Shown here: positions 1-8,923 of the stretch, in pieces
Layout: every line of letters begins with the position of its first letter
Numbering within the stretch: position 1 is the first letter of the stretch
From: Mariniflexile gromovii
GTDB lineage: Bacteria; Bacteroidota; Bacteroidia; Flavobacteriales; Flavobacteriaceae
DNA: 64,000 bases
Assembly (NCBI RefSeq): GCF_017814435.1
Contig: NZ_JAGJCB010000015.1
Span: forward strand, 28,493 to 92,492
Direction: 5' to 3'
The notes under the pieces: generated by a model
Told to the model about the DNA's origin: nothing
Databases searched by the model: none
What the model saw: only the letters and a program-made list of their open reading frames with translations
Program-made: the position numbers and the translations under genes

Positions 1-1108
1 ACTGCGCATGGATATCGATTTTTACAGGACATACATCTGAACATGATCCACATAAAGTAGATGCAAAAGGCAAACTGCTATGCTTTTTTAAATCTTTTCC
101 TGGTGATAAAATTGAACCTATTGGGCCTGGAATGGTCGCGTCGTAACTATGTCCGCCACTACGTCTGTAAATCGGACAGGTATTCATGCAGGCACCACAG
201 CGGATACATTGTAAGGAGGCTCTAAAATCTGGACGACTTAACTGCTCGGTTCTGCCATTATCAACAATAACGATATGCATTTTAGCACCTTCACGAGGCT
301 TTCTAAAATGCGATGAATAGGTTGTAATGTGTTGTCCTGTAGCGCTGCGCCCTAGAAGTCTTAGAAAAACCCCTAGATGTTCTTGTTTTGGGATAATTTT
401 TTCAATTCCCATACAAGCAATATGCACTGGCGCTAAATGCGCTCCCATATCGGCGTTACCTTCATTAGTACACACTACAAAACCTCCTGTATCTGCAATG
501 GCAAAATTAACACCTGTAATGGCTGCGTCTGCATTTACAAATTTTTCTCTAAGGTGTTTACGCGCTTCGCCCGTTAAATATTGCGGATCTCCACCACAGG
601 GTTTCGTTCCTAAATGTTCTTGGAATAATTCGTCTACTTCCTCTTTGGTTTTATGAATGGCAGGTAATACAATATGACTTGGCGGTTCTTTAGCTAATTG
701 TACGATGCGCTCTCCTAAATCGGTGTCGATAACCTCTATACCATCAGCCTCTAAAAAAGGATTTAAATGACATTCTTCAGTCAGCATCGACTTACTTTTA
801 ACTACTTTTTTTGCATTGTGCTCTTTTAAAATACTGTGCACAATTTTATTATGCTCATCGCCATCTTTAGCCCAATGGACTTGAACGCCATTTTTTAGAG
901 CCTTTTCTTCAAATTGAATTAAATAATTATCAAGATTAGACAACATGTGCGCCTTTATGCCTTGTCCTAAATTACGTAAGTTCTCCCACCCTTCTACAGA
1001 ATGTACCGACTTATCGCGTTTATGACGTACAAACCAAAGGGCTTTGTCGTGCCAATTAACTTTTTTTTCGTCTTTATTGAATATTGTTGCTGCTTTTGAA
1101 TGACTCAT
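1..1108 (-). CDS. lutB: LutB-like iron-sulfur L-lactate oxidation subunit (partial, copy 1)
   Basis: Reading the minus strand from the ATG at 1108 gives about 369 residues that run off the left edge of the window. The protein is closely similar over its whole visible length to the complete LutB at 56041-57408, so about 85 C-terminal residues are missing. It keeps the lactate-utilisation (LUD) domain in the first two thirds and two ferredoxin-type clusters near the end (CIRCGACMNTCP and CGSCSDVCP). LutB is the iron-sulfur subunit of LutABC, which oxidises L-lactate to pyruvate in the cytoplasm. It lies 10 bp downstream of lutA and in the same unit as aldA and fucP, so it should take lactate made from fucose-derived lactaldehyde. 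A lutC is expected just outside the window but cannot be seen. Confidence 0.92.
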   Translation of the reverse strand, partial: MSHSKAATIFNKDEKKVNWHDKALWFVRHKRDKSVHSVEGWENLRNLGQGIKAHMLSNLDNYLIQFEEKALKNGVQVHWAKDGDEHNKIVHSILKEHNAKKVVKSKSMLTEECHLNPFLEADGIEVIDTDLGERIVQLAKEPPSHIVLPAIHKTKEEVDELFQEHLGTKPCGGDPQYLTGEARKHLREKFVNADAAITGVNFAIADTGGFVVCTNEGNADMGAHLAPVHIACMGIEKIIPKQEHLGVFLRLLGRSATGQHITTYSSHFRKPREGAKMHIVIVDNGRTEQLSRPDFRASLQCIRCGACMNTCPIYRRSGGHSYDATIPGPIGSILSPGKDLKKHSSLPFASTLCGSCSDVCPVKIDIHAQ

Positions 1109-1118
1109 TTTCTTTTGA

Positions 1119-1856
1119 TCAATTTACACTGTTTAAAATTTCAGCAATATGAAGTATTTTTAAAGGTTGATTATTTCTTGTAACCAATCCTTCTAAATGC
1201 ATCAAACAAGACGTATCGGTTGCCGTTATAACTTCTGCACCGTTATCTAAATGATCTTGGATTCTATCTTTGCCCATTTTAACGGAAATAGCTTCTTCGG
1301 TAACCGCAAATGTTCCCCCAAAACCACAACATTCATCCTGTCGGCTTAATTCAATTATTTCTGCACCTGAAACTTCTTTTAATAATTCACCTATATATGA
1401 ATATTCTTCCGTCACCTTTTCAGAACAGGATCCAAGTCGCAATCCTCTTAAACCATGACAACTTTTATGAATGCCTATTTTATGCGGAAATCGAGCACCT
1501 ACATTTTTCACTTTTAATACGTTCAATATGAAATCACATAGTTCATAAACATTTTTTCTCAATTTTATTACTTCTGCTGTTTGAGGAATAATATCAAAAT
1601 GTTTTTTAACGTGATAGGCACAACTTCCGGAAGGTGTCACGATATAATCAAATCCTTTAAATTTTTCAACGAAATTATTACAAGCTCCTAAAGATTCCCT
1701 TTCGTATCCAGAATTCGCCATGGGTTGTCCGCAACACGTTTGTCCTAAAGGATATACCACTTCTACATCCAACTTTTCTAAAAGTTCCAAGGTGGCTTTA
1801 CCAACTTGCGGATATAATTGATTGATGTAACAAGGAATGAACAATCCTATTTTCAT
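1119..1856 (-). CDS. lutA: LutA-like cysteine-rich L-lactate oxidation subunit (copy 1)
   Basis: This 245-aa protein has the two cysteine-rich CCG domains of the LutA/GlpC family, seen as TCCGQP near residue 40 and ECCGFGGTF near residue 190, which bind the heterodisulfide-reductase-type iron-sulfur centre. I place the start at the internal ATG at 1856 (MKIGLFIPCYINQ), because the second copy at 57412-58149 begins at exactly this point; the 12 extra codons to 1892 overlap the small ORF upstream. It is one of three subunits for L-lactate oxidation to pyruvate. It follows fucP and a 55-aa ORF and precedes lutB by 10 bp, so it is very likely cotranscribed with the fucose genes. Confidence 0.92.
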   Translation of the reverse strand: MKIGLFIPCYINQLYPQVGKATLELLEKLDVEVVYPLGQTCCGQPMANSGYERESLGACNNFVEKFKGFDYIVTPSGSCAYHVKKHFDIIPQTAEVIKLRKNVYELCDFILNVLKVKNVGARFPHKIGIHKSCHGLRGLRLGSCSEKVTEEYSYIGELLKEVSGAEIIELSRQDECCGFGGTFAVTEEAISVKMGKDRIQDHLDNGAEVITATDTSCLMHLEGLVTRNNQPLKILHIAEILNSVN

Positions 1857-1866
1857 AATTGCAATT

Positions 1867-2034
1867 TTATGATGATTTAGTTGACAACTCATTAAAAGCT
1901 TTTTCGGATGCTTCGTTTAAAGAGATGTCATTTTCCTTTTTAAAGGCATCGGTTAAAGATTTCCATTCATTATAAAACCCCTTTTTAAATGCTTTAAAAC
2001 CTAATTTCTCAATTCTTTTTCCGTTAATTTCCAT
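1867..2034 (-). CDS. small 55-aa ORF between fucP and lutA
   Basis: An ATG at 2034 opens a 56-codon frame ending in TAA at 1867-1869. It fills almost exactly the gap between fucP (18 bp upstream) and lutA (10 bp downstream). The product is lysine-rich, begins MEINGKRIEKLGFKAFKKG and contains NEWKSLTDAFKKEND. It has no signal peptide, membrane segment or cysteine and looks helical and soluble. I do not recognise the family. The tight spacing and ordinary amino-acid composition argue that it is translated. The second lut operon at 54.5-58.2 kb lacks it, so if it has a role it is tied to the fucose unit and not to LutABC itself. Confidence 0.6.
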   Translation of the reverse strand: MEINGKRIEKLGFKAFKKGFYNEWKSLTDAFKKENDISLNEASEKAFNELSTKSS

Positions 2035-2052
2035 ATCCTTGACTTTTTAAAA

Positions 2053-3354
2053 TTAATAAGCATGAATTTTAAGTGTTCTGTAACCATATACAGCTATGAA
2101 ACAGAAGCATAAAAATGGTAATATAAAAGACATATTTACCGCCGCAAAACCACCAATGGCCCCTTGATCTATAATCAACCCTTGTAAAATGGGCATTAAA
2201 GCACCGCCTACAATAGCCATAACCAAACCGGCCGCTCCCAACGTTGAATCTTCTTCGCTTAATCCATTTAGTGCAATACCATAAATAGTAGGAAACATTA
2301 AGGACATAAATGCGGATGTTGCAATAAGTAAATAAAGCCCCATCATACCTTCAATTAAAATAACTCCAGACGTGGTTATCATGGCACCAATAGCAAATAT
2401 GGTTAGTAATTTTCTTGAGTTTATGTATTTCATTAAAAAAGTACTTATGAACCTACTTGACAAAAAGATTGCCATAGCAATTATGTTATAATTTTGTGCC
2501 GTTGCTTTTGAAATCCCTAAATTATCAGCATATTGTATAATAAATGTCCAACACATAATTTGTGCAGCCACATAAAACAATTGGGCAAAAACACCCTCGC
2601 GATATTTACCGTTTTTAAACAATCTTTTAAAAGACTCTGATGCAGGTCCATGGTGGTCGGTATTACCTCGTTTAGGCATTTTAGCGAGTGAAATAACTAT
2701 AAACATGGCTATAACAACACCTCCAAGAATAACATATGGGTTTCTAATAATTGCTAAATCGTGTGTTCTAATAACCGCTTTTTTAGCTTCATCTAAAGTG
2801 GTAAAAATCAATTCACCCATTTCATTTCTTTTATCCGAATCTAAGGCCGTTAGAATAAACTTTGATGCTACAAACATTCCAAAAAGAGAACCAATAGGGT
2901 TAAAAGCTTGCGCTAAATTTAAGCGTCTGGTAGCAGTACGCTCATCTCCCATTGATAAAATATAAGGGTTTGCAGTTGTTTCTAAAAATGCCAAACCAAA
3001 AGTTAAAATATAAAGAGAGACTAAAAAGAATCCGAAAACTTCAAACTTTGCTGCTGGATAAAACAATAAAGCACCAAAAGCATAAAGCGCCAATCCTAAA
3101 AGAATTCCCTTTTTATAACTATATCTTCTAACAAAAAGTGCTGCGGGAATAGCCATAGTGGCGTAACCTCCATAAAATGCAAATTGCACTAATGCTGCTT
3201 TTGCTGTTGATATTTCCATAACTGTACCAAAAGCAGCTACCATTGGGTTGGTAATATCGTTTGCAAACCCCCATAATGCAAACAGGGATGTAATTAAGAT
3301 AAAAGGAATGAGTACTTCTTTTGATACTACTGGTACTTTTTCTGTAGATTTCAT
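2053..3354 (-). CDS. fucP: L-fucose:H+ symporter, MFS (FucP)
   Basis: This 433-aa protein has about twelve predicted membrane segments and the FucP signature. The acidic residues known to carry protons in E. coli FucP appear here as Asp33 in WGFANDITNP and Glu125 in LAFLETTANPY. The family imports L-fucose with a proton across the inner membrane. An insertion of about 40 residues around positions 170-210 (containing DSDKRNEMGELIF) looks like the enlarged loop common in Bacteroidota FucP/GluP relatives. The gene lies between aldA and the lut genes on the same strand and close to fucI and the aldolase, which fixes fucose as the likely substrate. Related transporters carry glucose or galactose, so substrate is inferred from motif plus context. 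Confidence 0.9.
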   Translation of the reverse strand: MKSTEKVPVVSKEVLIPFILITSLFALWGFANDITNPMVAAFGTVMEISTAKAALVQFAFYGGYATMAIPAALFVRRYSYKKGILLGLALYAFGALLFYPAAKFEVFGFFLVSLYILTFGLAFLETTANPYILSMGDERTATRRLNLAQAFNPIGSLFGMFVASKFILTALDSDKRNEMGELIFTTLDEAKKAVIRTHDLAIIRNPYVILGGVVIAMFIVISLAKMPKRGNTDHHGPASESFKRLFKNGKYREGVFAQLFYVAAQIMCWTFIIQYADNLGISKATAQNYNIIAMAIFLSSRFISTFLMKYINSRKLLTIFAIGAMITTSGVILIEGMMGLYLLIATSAFMSLMFPTIYGIALNGLSEEDSTLGAAGLVMAIVGGALMPILQGLIIDQGAIGGFAAVNMSFILPFLCFCFIAVYGYRTLKIHAY

Positions 3355-3395
3355 TTTGGTTTAGTTGGAATTAATATTAATAGTAAAAATGAAAG

Positions 3396-3434
3396 CATAC
3401 TATAGTCAAATATTTAAATTTTAACTATAGTATG
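3396..3434. terminator. hairpin between aldA and fucP
   Basis: CATACTATAGT at 3396-3406 is exactly complementary to ACTATAGTATG at 3424-3434, with a 17-nt A/T-rich loop, in the 117-bp gap between two co-oriented genes. On the minus strand it is followed by a short T-rich stretch. It could be a weak terminator or attenuator that sets aldA above the downstream genes, or an operator, since it is nearly all A/T. Confidence 0.45.
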
Positions 3435-3471
3435 TTTTTGAATAAATTTAAGATTGATTTTAAAAAATCAA

Positions 3472-4911
3472 TTATCTGTATTGTGCATACACTACTTTGG
3501 TTTGTAGATATTCTTCCATACCATGTTTACCATCGGCACCACCCAAGCCTGATTTTTTCCAACCAGCATGAAAGCCTTGTATAGCTTCAAAATGCTCTCT
3601 ATTTACGTAAGTTTCTCCGAATTGCAATTGATCGCAAGCATGCATCACTTTATTGAAATTTTCAGAAAATATTGAGGAGGTCAATCCAAATTCACTATCA
3701 TTTGCCAAAGCAATAGCTTCATCTAAAGTTCCAAATTTCATAATTGGTAATACTGGCCCAAACACTTCTTCTTGCATGATTTGCATGTTTTGATTTACGT
3801 TTGCCAATAAGGTTGGTTGATAAAAATAACCTTTATCAAAATTAGTTGAACGTCCACCGCCCAATAATACTTCAGCACCTTCTTTCTTTGCATATTCAAC
3901 CATTTCAGAAACTTTATCAAACTGTGCTTTAGACACCATACTACTCATATCAGGATTGTTTTCTGAAAAAGCATCTTCCACTTTTACTTCACTCATTTTC
4001 TTTGTAACCTTTGCCATGAACTCGTCATAAATAGAATCTTCAACATACACACGTTCTGCACAGTTACAAACTTGTCCGCTAAAAATAACTCTTGAAGACA
4101 CCACGGCATTTACAGCTAGATCCAGATTTGCATCGGCACACACAATAGCCGGCGCCTTGCCACCTAATTCTAACGACACTTTGGTTAGATTAGCAGAGGC
4201 AGCTTCCATAACCTTTTGACCCGCATACACACTACCAGTTAAACTTATAATACCTGTAATCGGGCTTGTTGTTAACGCGTTTCCAACAACTGGCCCTGTT
4301 CCACAAACAACATTTAAAACCCCTGTTGGTAAATTTATTTTTTCAATCAACTTAATGAATTCCATGATAGTATTTGGCGCAATACAACTTGGTTTAAGCA
4401 CACAAGTATTACCAGTTACTAAAGATGGCGCAATCTTACGTGCAGCCACAAAAAATGGGAAGTTCCAAGGACAAATACCAACTGCTACTCCAATTGGTGC
4501 TTTGTGCAAAAAGATATGCTCTTTTTTACGATCGCTTTGAATGATCTCTCCTTCAATTCGTCTTGCCCAACCTGCATTATAATCATAATAATCTGCAGTT
4601 ACATCTATCTCAACTTGAGCTAAACCAATTACTTTTGCTTGTTCTTTTGCCAAAGTTTCGGCTAAAAACACTCGGTTTTCACGTATTACATTAGCCATTC
4701 TATTCAAATAGCCAGCCCTTTCAATAGCAGTAAGTGATTTCCAAGCATGTTGTGCTCCTTGTGCCGCTTCTAGTGCAGCATTGGCATCTGCAACTGAACC
4801 CTTTGGGATAATAGACAAAACCTCTTCGTTACATGGATTCAAAACTTCTGTTGTTTCGTTAGAAGTAGATTTTACGAATTTTCCGTTGATGTATTGATTA
4901 AATTCTTTCAT
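3472..4911 (-). CDS. aldA: lactaldehyde dehydrogenase (AldA)
   Basis: This 479-aa NAD-dependent aldehyde dehydrogenase has the same length as E. coli AldA and shares long AldA-specific stretches such as GETYVNREHFEAIQGFHAGW. The catalytic residues are visible: Cys282 in FSGQVCNCAERVYV, Glu248 in VSLELGGKAP and Asn150 in CPWNFP. AldA oxidises L-lactaldehyde, the C3 product of fuculose-1-phosphate cleavage, to L-lactate in the cytoplasm. It is the first gene of the minus-strand unit that continues into fucP, lutA and lutB, so the product lactate can go straight to pyruvate. Glycolaldehyde is another known AldA substrate. Confidence 0.93.
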   Translation of the reverse strand: MKEFNQYINGKFVKSTSNETTEVLNPCNEEVLSIIPKGSVADANAALEAAQGAQHAWKSLTAIERAGYLNRMANVIRENRVFLAETLAKEQAKVIGLAQVEIDVTADYYDYNAGWARRIEGEIIQSDRKKEHIFLHKAPIGVAVGICPWNFPFFVAARKIAPSLVTGNTCVLKPSCIAPNTIMEFIKLIEKINLPTGVLNVVCGTGPVVGNALTTSPITGIISLTGSVYAGQKVMEAASANLTKVSLELGGKAPAIVCADANLDLAVNAVVSSRVIFSGQVCNCAERVYVEDSIYDEFMAKVTKKMSEVKVEDAFSENNPDMSSMVSKAQFDKVSEMVEYAKKEGAEVLLGGGRSTNFDKGYFYQPTLLANVNQNMQIMQEEVFGPVLPIMKFGTLDEAIALANDSEFGLTSSIFSENFNKVMHACDQLQFGETYVNREHFEAIQGFHAGWKKSGLGGADGKHGMEEYLQTKVVYAQYR

Positions 4912-5089
4912 AATAATGGTTTGTTTTATTCTTGTTTAGTTGACAACAAAAAATCCTTTTCTTAGTAAAACTTAACTCGACACACCATCAAATTTCAAAT
5001 CTAAATATGGTGTTTAAAAAAAAGGTATTTGTTGAATTACAAAACTAGAGAGCTATACGAATAAAATATTTATCCATATCAAACTACTT

Positions 5090-5123
5090 TATGTATAATT
5101 TAAACATGGTTGAATTATACATA
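5090..5123. promoter_or_regulatory. 11-bp inverted repeat and AraC-site candidate upstream of aldA
   Basis: TATGTATAATT at 5090-5100 is perfectly complementary to AATTATACATA at 5113-5123. The right part overlaps a 22-nt motif at 5105-5126 that recurs at 6066-6087 with three mismatches. The site lies between aldA and the regulator gene, where the regulator should bind to control aldA-fucP-lut. It may also serve as a transcription stop between the two co-oriented genes. Confidence 0.5.
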
Positions 5124-5153
5124 AATCTATAAAAATGTTTTATCGTGAAAAAA

Positions 5154-6056
5154 TTAAGAAGTATACCTTCCGGATTTGTAAAGGGCCGGAGAAATACCGG
5201 TAATCGATTTAAAGACTCTTGAAAAATGATACCTATCTGAAAAACCTAATCTATATGAAATGCCTTCAATGGTTTCGTTAGTATGTTCAAAAATTTCACA
5301 TGCTTTTGCTATTTTTCTATTCTGAATAAAGTTATGTAAGGTGATATTCATTTCATCTTTAAACAACCTTGCAAACGAATTTGGCGCCATGTTTACCAGA
5401 GCAGCCAATTCTGAATTACTCAATTTCTCTCCAATATTAGCTTCTATAAAACGGTGAACAGACAATACACGGTCATCAATATTTATAGTCTTCCATAATT
5501 CGGCACCAATATTGGAAATAGCTTCCTTAACAAAGGATTGTAATTTCAAATTAAAAGTCAATTTAAAATTTTGATTTTCAACCTTTAATCTTTCCGTCAA
5601 ATAATTCAAACGCTCTCTCAAATGATCGGTTAATTCAATTTTAAAAATACCAGGAAACACATTATCAAACGGAGTTCCAAGATTAAAATGAGTAAAAAAA
5701 TGAATAAGATACTTACTTTCATAATAAGCTTCATTATGCTTTTCTGTTAAATTTTTACCCGAAACATGAATTCCAGAATCAAACTCATGATGATTTAAAT
5801 AACGTGTGGAAAACGATGTGAAAGGGGAAATAATATATATATAGTCGGGAGTCATTTTATAAACATCATCCTGTAAAGTAAGTTGGCCACCCTCATTTTT
5901 ATTCCAATAAATTCGCCAAAAAGGGAACACCATATCATGACAGTCCCATAAATCCAGGTACCAATATCTACAGCACAACATCTTCAATTTAAAATCTATA
6001 AAATTTTGCTTTTTAGACGAAGGATCCCCTAATTCTATCTTATTTACAAATTTCAT
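5154..6056 (-). CDS. AraC-family transcriptional regulator of the fucose genes
   Basis: The C-terminal about 100 residues form the double helix-turn-helix of the AraC/XylS family, with SNSELAALVNMAPNSFARLF as the first and GISYRLGFSDRYHFSRVFK as the second recognition segment. The N-terminal about 200 residues are a probable sugar-sensing cupin-like domain. The frame opens at a GTG at 6083, but I prefer the ATG at 6056 (MKFVNKIEL), giving 300 aa, because the upstream codons overlap a repeated operator-like motif at 6066-6087. The gene sits between the minus-strand aldA-fucP-lut unit and the plus-strand aldolase-fucI-kinase unit. It is therefore the obvious local regulator, responding to fucose or a fucose metabolite by inference. 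Confidence 0.85.
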   Translation of the reverse strand: MKFVNKIELGDPSSKKQNFIDFKLKMLCCRYWYLDLWDCHDMVFPFWRIYWNKNEGGQLTLQDDVYKMTPDYIYIISPFTSFSTRYLNHHEFDSGIHVSGKNLTEKHNEAYYESKYLIHFFTHFNLGTPFDNVFPGIFKIELTDHLRERLNYLTERLKVENQNFKLTFNLKLQSFVKEAISNIGAELWKTINIDDRVLSVHRFIEANIGEKLSNSELAALVNMAPNSFARLFKDEMNITLHNFIQNRKIAKACEIFEHTNETIEGISYRLGFSDRYHFSRVFKSITGISPALYKSGRYTS

Positions 6057-6065
6057 TTCTAGAAG

Positions 6066-6087
6066 CATGTTTAAATTATACACAAAT
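6066..6087. promoter_or_regulatory. second copy of the 22-nt AraC-site candidate
   Basis: The 22-nt stretch starting CATGTTTAAATTATACA matches 19 of 22 positions of the stretch at 5105-5126, in the same orientation. It lies just upstream of the regulator start and about 80 bp before the aldolase start, so a regulator bound here could act on both divergent genes. Confidence 0.5.
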
Positions 6088-6166
6088 ATACAAATTTTAA
6101 ATATCTCTTTTTCATATAGCGATATCTAATTTTACACCACAGGAATAATTAAAAAATCATCTTTTT

Positions 6167-6970
6167 ATGAGCGACATAAAACTTCCAATTGAAGTACAAA
6201 ACGAACTAAAGAAAATCTCTAAAGTTGCCGGTTATTTATGGCAAAGAGAATGGGCTGAAAGAAATGCAGGAAACATTTCCATGAACTTAACCTCTTTTTT
6301 TACAAATGAGGAGGTTAGCGAAGCAATCAACGGTAAAGAATTCACACCTTTCGATTTCCCCAAAGGTTGCGGAGGATTTGTTTTATTTATTACTGGTACG
6401 GGATGTTACTTAAGAAGTCTGATTGATGGTATAGAAGAAGCGTCATGCATTTTATACATCAATGAAGAAGCTACAGGTTACACCATAATATGGGGTGGCA
6501 AAAGAGACGGTTTTGGGCCAACTTGCGAATTGATTTCACATTCAAGTATTCATCTTTTTAATGCTGAAAACAATCCAACACACTTGGCAATTGTACATAC
6601 ACATCCGCTAGAATTAATTGTGATGAGCCACCATCCTTTGTTTGATAATGAAGAAGAATTGAACAGGCAAATATGGATGATGTGCCCTGAAGTACGTGTT
6701 TTCGTTCCAAAAGGTATTCACTGTACACCTTACGCTCTTTCAAGCACTGCTGCATTGGCTAAAGTTACCATTGAAGCCTTTAAAACCAGGAATGTATCTC
6801 TTTGGGAAAAACACGGTGCTACAGCAACTGGCGAAGACGTAGAAAAAGCTTGGGATTATTTAGATGTTGCCAACAAAGGCGCAAAACTACTATTAATGAG
6901 TTGGGCTGCAGGGTTCAAACCTGCAGGATTATCTGACACCCAATTAAAGGAATTAGAACAATTCACATAA
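6167..6970 (+). CDS. class II aldolase, RhaD/FucA type (deoxyketose-1-phosphate aldolase)
   Basis: This 267-aa protein resembles rhamnulose-1-phosphate aldolase (E. coli RhaD, 274 aa) more than the shorter FucA: it has [12 protein letters not shown] near residue 25, a GTGCYLRS loop, and an insert before the metal site. Zinc ligands are expected at His144 and His146 in VHTHPLE, with another at KHGATATG near residue 216. The reaction cleaves L-fuculose-1-phosphate (or L-rhamnulose-1-phosphate) to dihydroxyacetone phosphate plus L-lactaldehyde. Because fucI follows 29 bp downstream and no rhamnose isomerase is present, fuculose-1-phosphate is the likely substrate here. It is the first gene of the plus-strand catabolic unit and is divergent from the AraC regulator. 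Confidence 0.85.
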   Translation: MSDIKLPIEVQNELKKISKVAGYLWQREWAERNAGNISMNLTSFFTNEEVSEAINGKEFTPFDFPKGCGGFVLFITGTGCYLRSLIDGIEEASCILYINEEATGYTIIWGGKRDGFGPTCELISHSSIHLFNAENNPTHLAIVHTHPLELIVMSHHPLFDNEEELNRQIWMMCPEVRVFVPKGIHCTPYALSSTAALAKVTIEAFKTRNVSLWEKHGATATGEDVEKAWDYLDVANKGAKLLLMSWAAGFKPAGLSDTQLKELEQFT

Positions 6971-6999
6971 AAATACTAAACCAAAAAAAACAGACTAAA

Positions 7000-8787
7000 A
7001 TGAATAGACTAATAGGCAGGTTACCCAAAATAGGCATTCGACCAGTGATTGATGGTCGTGAACTAGGTGTAAGAGAATCTTTAGAAGTACAATGTATGGA
7101 TATGGCGAAAGCGGCCGCTAAATTAATTGAAGACAACTTACGTTTTCCCAGTGGCGAAAAAGTAGAATGCGTTATTGCCGATACTACTATTGGTGGTGTT
7201 GCAGATGCTGCGGCTTGTGCTGATAAATTTAAGAGAGAGGGTGTTGAAGTGTCTTTAACAGTTACTCCGTGTTGGTGTTATGGTACCGAAGTTATGGATA
7301 CCGACCCTTTAATGCCTAAAGCTGTTTGGGGATTCAATGGCACAGAAAGACCTGGTGCCGTGTATTTAGCTGCTGCCTTGGCAGGATATTCCCAAAAAGG
7401 ATTACCTGCGTTTGGAATTTATGGCAGGGAGGTACAAGATGCCGGCGATATGAGCATCCCTAAAGATGTAGAGGAAAAACTGTTGCGTTTTGCAAAAGCT
7501 GGATTAGCAGTAGCTCAAATGAAAGGTAAATCATATTTATCTATAGGCTACAGTTCTATGGGAATTGCGGGCTCGATGGTAGATGTTAATTTCTTGCAAG
7601 ATTATTTTGGCGTTCGTGCTGAATTTGTAGAATCGGTTGAGTTATTACGCCGCATGGATGAAGGTATTTATGATAAAGACGAATACAAAAAAGCATTGGC
7701 TTGGACTAAAAAAAACTGTAAAGAAGGTAAAGATTGGAACAGTCCTGAAGCTCAAAAATCAGCTGAAGTAAAAGATAAAGAATGGGAAAAAGTTATTAAA
7801 ATGACGCTTATTTGTCGTGATTTAATGATTGGAAACCCAAAATTAAAAGAATTAGGTTTTGGTGAAGAATCTAAAGGACGTAATGCCATTATGGGAGGTT
7901 TCCAAGGGCAACGCCAATGGACGGATTACCAACCAAATGCCGATTTTACCGAATCTATTTTAAACTCCTCTTTCGATTGGAACGGGATTCGTCAAGCCTT
8001 TATTTTTGCCACTGAAAATGATTGCTTGAATGCTGTATCTATGTTATTTGGACATTTATTAACCAACACATCCCAAATATTCTCTGATGTAAGAACCTAC
8101 TGGAGTCCAGAATCGGTGGAGCGAGTTACAGGAAAAAAATTAACAGGCATTGCTAAAGATGGCATTATACATTTAATAAATTCTGGCTCTACCACTTTAG
8201 ATGCCACAGGGCAACAATCAGACAAAGATGGGAACCCGACTATGAAACCTTATTGGGATATTTCTGAAGAAGAAGCCCAAAAATGTTTGGATAACACCAA
8301 ATGGCCTGCTGCTATTGGTGAATACTTTAGAGGCGGCGGGTTTTCTTCGCAATTCAAAACAAAAGGCACGATGCCATTAACTATGTGCAGAATCAATCTT
8401 GTTAAAGGTATTGGTCCCGTATTACAGATTGTTGAAGGCTGGAGCGTCGAGTTGCCTGAAGACATCCATACAGTTTTAGATGAAAGAACCAATCCAACAT
8501 GGCCAACCACCTGGTTCGTGCCAAGAGTTACTGGAAAAGGGTTCTTTAAAGACGCATATTCCGTAATGGCTAAATGGGGCGCAAACCATGGCGCTATTTC
8601 TCATGGCCATATTGGTGCGGATTTAATTTCTTTGGCCTCCTTATTAAGAATTCCTGTGAATATGCACAATGTTGCAGATGAGAATGTTTTCCGTCCAAGT
8701 GCATGGTCGGCTTTTGGAGAAAATTTAGAATCTGCCGACTATAAAGCTTGCGCTAACTATGGTCCGCTTTACGGATTTAAATCATAA
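7000..8787 (+). CDS. fucI: L-fucose isomerase
   Basis: This 595-aa protein has the usual FucI length (about 591 in E. coli) and is clearly recognisable throughout, starting with [20 protein letters not shown]. The manganese-binding and catalytic residues known for the family fall at Glu339 ([10 protein letters not shown]), Asp363 ([10 protein letters not shown]) and a His in HGHIGADLI near residue 537. It converts L-fucose to L-fuculose (also D-arabinose to D-ribulose) in the cytoplasm, the first intracellular step. It is cotranscribed with the aldolase just upstream, and the kinase gene follows after 136 bp. Confidence 0.96.
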   Translation: MNRLIGRLPKIGIRPVIDGRELGVRESLEVQCMDMAKAAAKLIEDNLRFPSGEKVECVIADTTIGGVADAAACADKFKREGVEVSLTVTPCWCYGTEVMDTDPLMPKAVWGFNGTERPGAVYLAAALAGYSQKGLPAFGIYGREVQDAGDMSIPKDVEEKLLRFAKAGLAVAQMKGKSYLSIGYSSMGIAGSMVDVNFLQDYFGVRAEFVESVELLRRMDEGIYDKDEYKKALAWTKKNCKEGKDWNSPEAQKSAEVKDKEWEKVIKMTLICRDLMIGNPKLKELGFGEESKGRNAIMGGFQGQRQWTDYQPNADFTESILNSSFDWNGIRQAFIFATENDCLNAVSMLFGHLLTNTSQIFSDVRTYWSPESVERVTGKKLTGIAKDGIIHLINSGSTTLDATGQQSDKDGNPTMKPYWDISEEEAQKCLDNTKWPAAIGEYFRGGGFSSQFKTKGTMPLTMCRINLVKGIGPVLQIVEGWSVELPEDIHTVLDERTNPTWPTTWFVPRVTGKGFFKDAYSVMAKWGANHGAISHGHIGADLISLASLLRIPVNMHNVADENVFRPSAWSAFGENLESADYKACANYGPLYGFKS

Positions 8788-8797
8788 GTAATATATT

Positions 8798-8898
8798 AGA
8801 AAGGAATCTGTAATCAGTCTTTGGGTTAGTCACTTCATTAGTTTATTGATTCCTTTCTCTCCATTTGAAAATAACTTCCTTCACCCAAAAAGGAAGTT
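8798..8898 (+). terminator. two hairpins between fucI and the kinase gene
   Basis: AGAAAGGAATC at 8798-8808 pairs perfectly with GATTCCTTTCT at 8848-8858. A second perfect 9-bp hairpin, AACTTCCTT (8873-8881) with AAGGAAGTT (8890-8898), has an 8-nt loop. Neither has a long T-run, so partial termination or mRNA processing that lowers kinase expression relative to fucI is more likely than a full stop. Confidence 0.4.
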
Positions 8899-8923
8899 GT
8901 ATATCATTTAATTTTTTTAAGAC

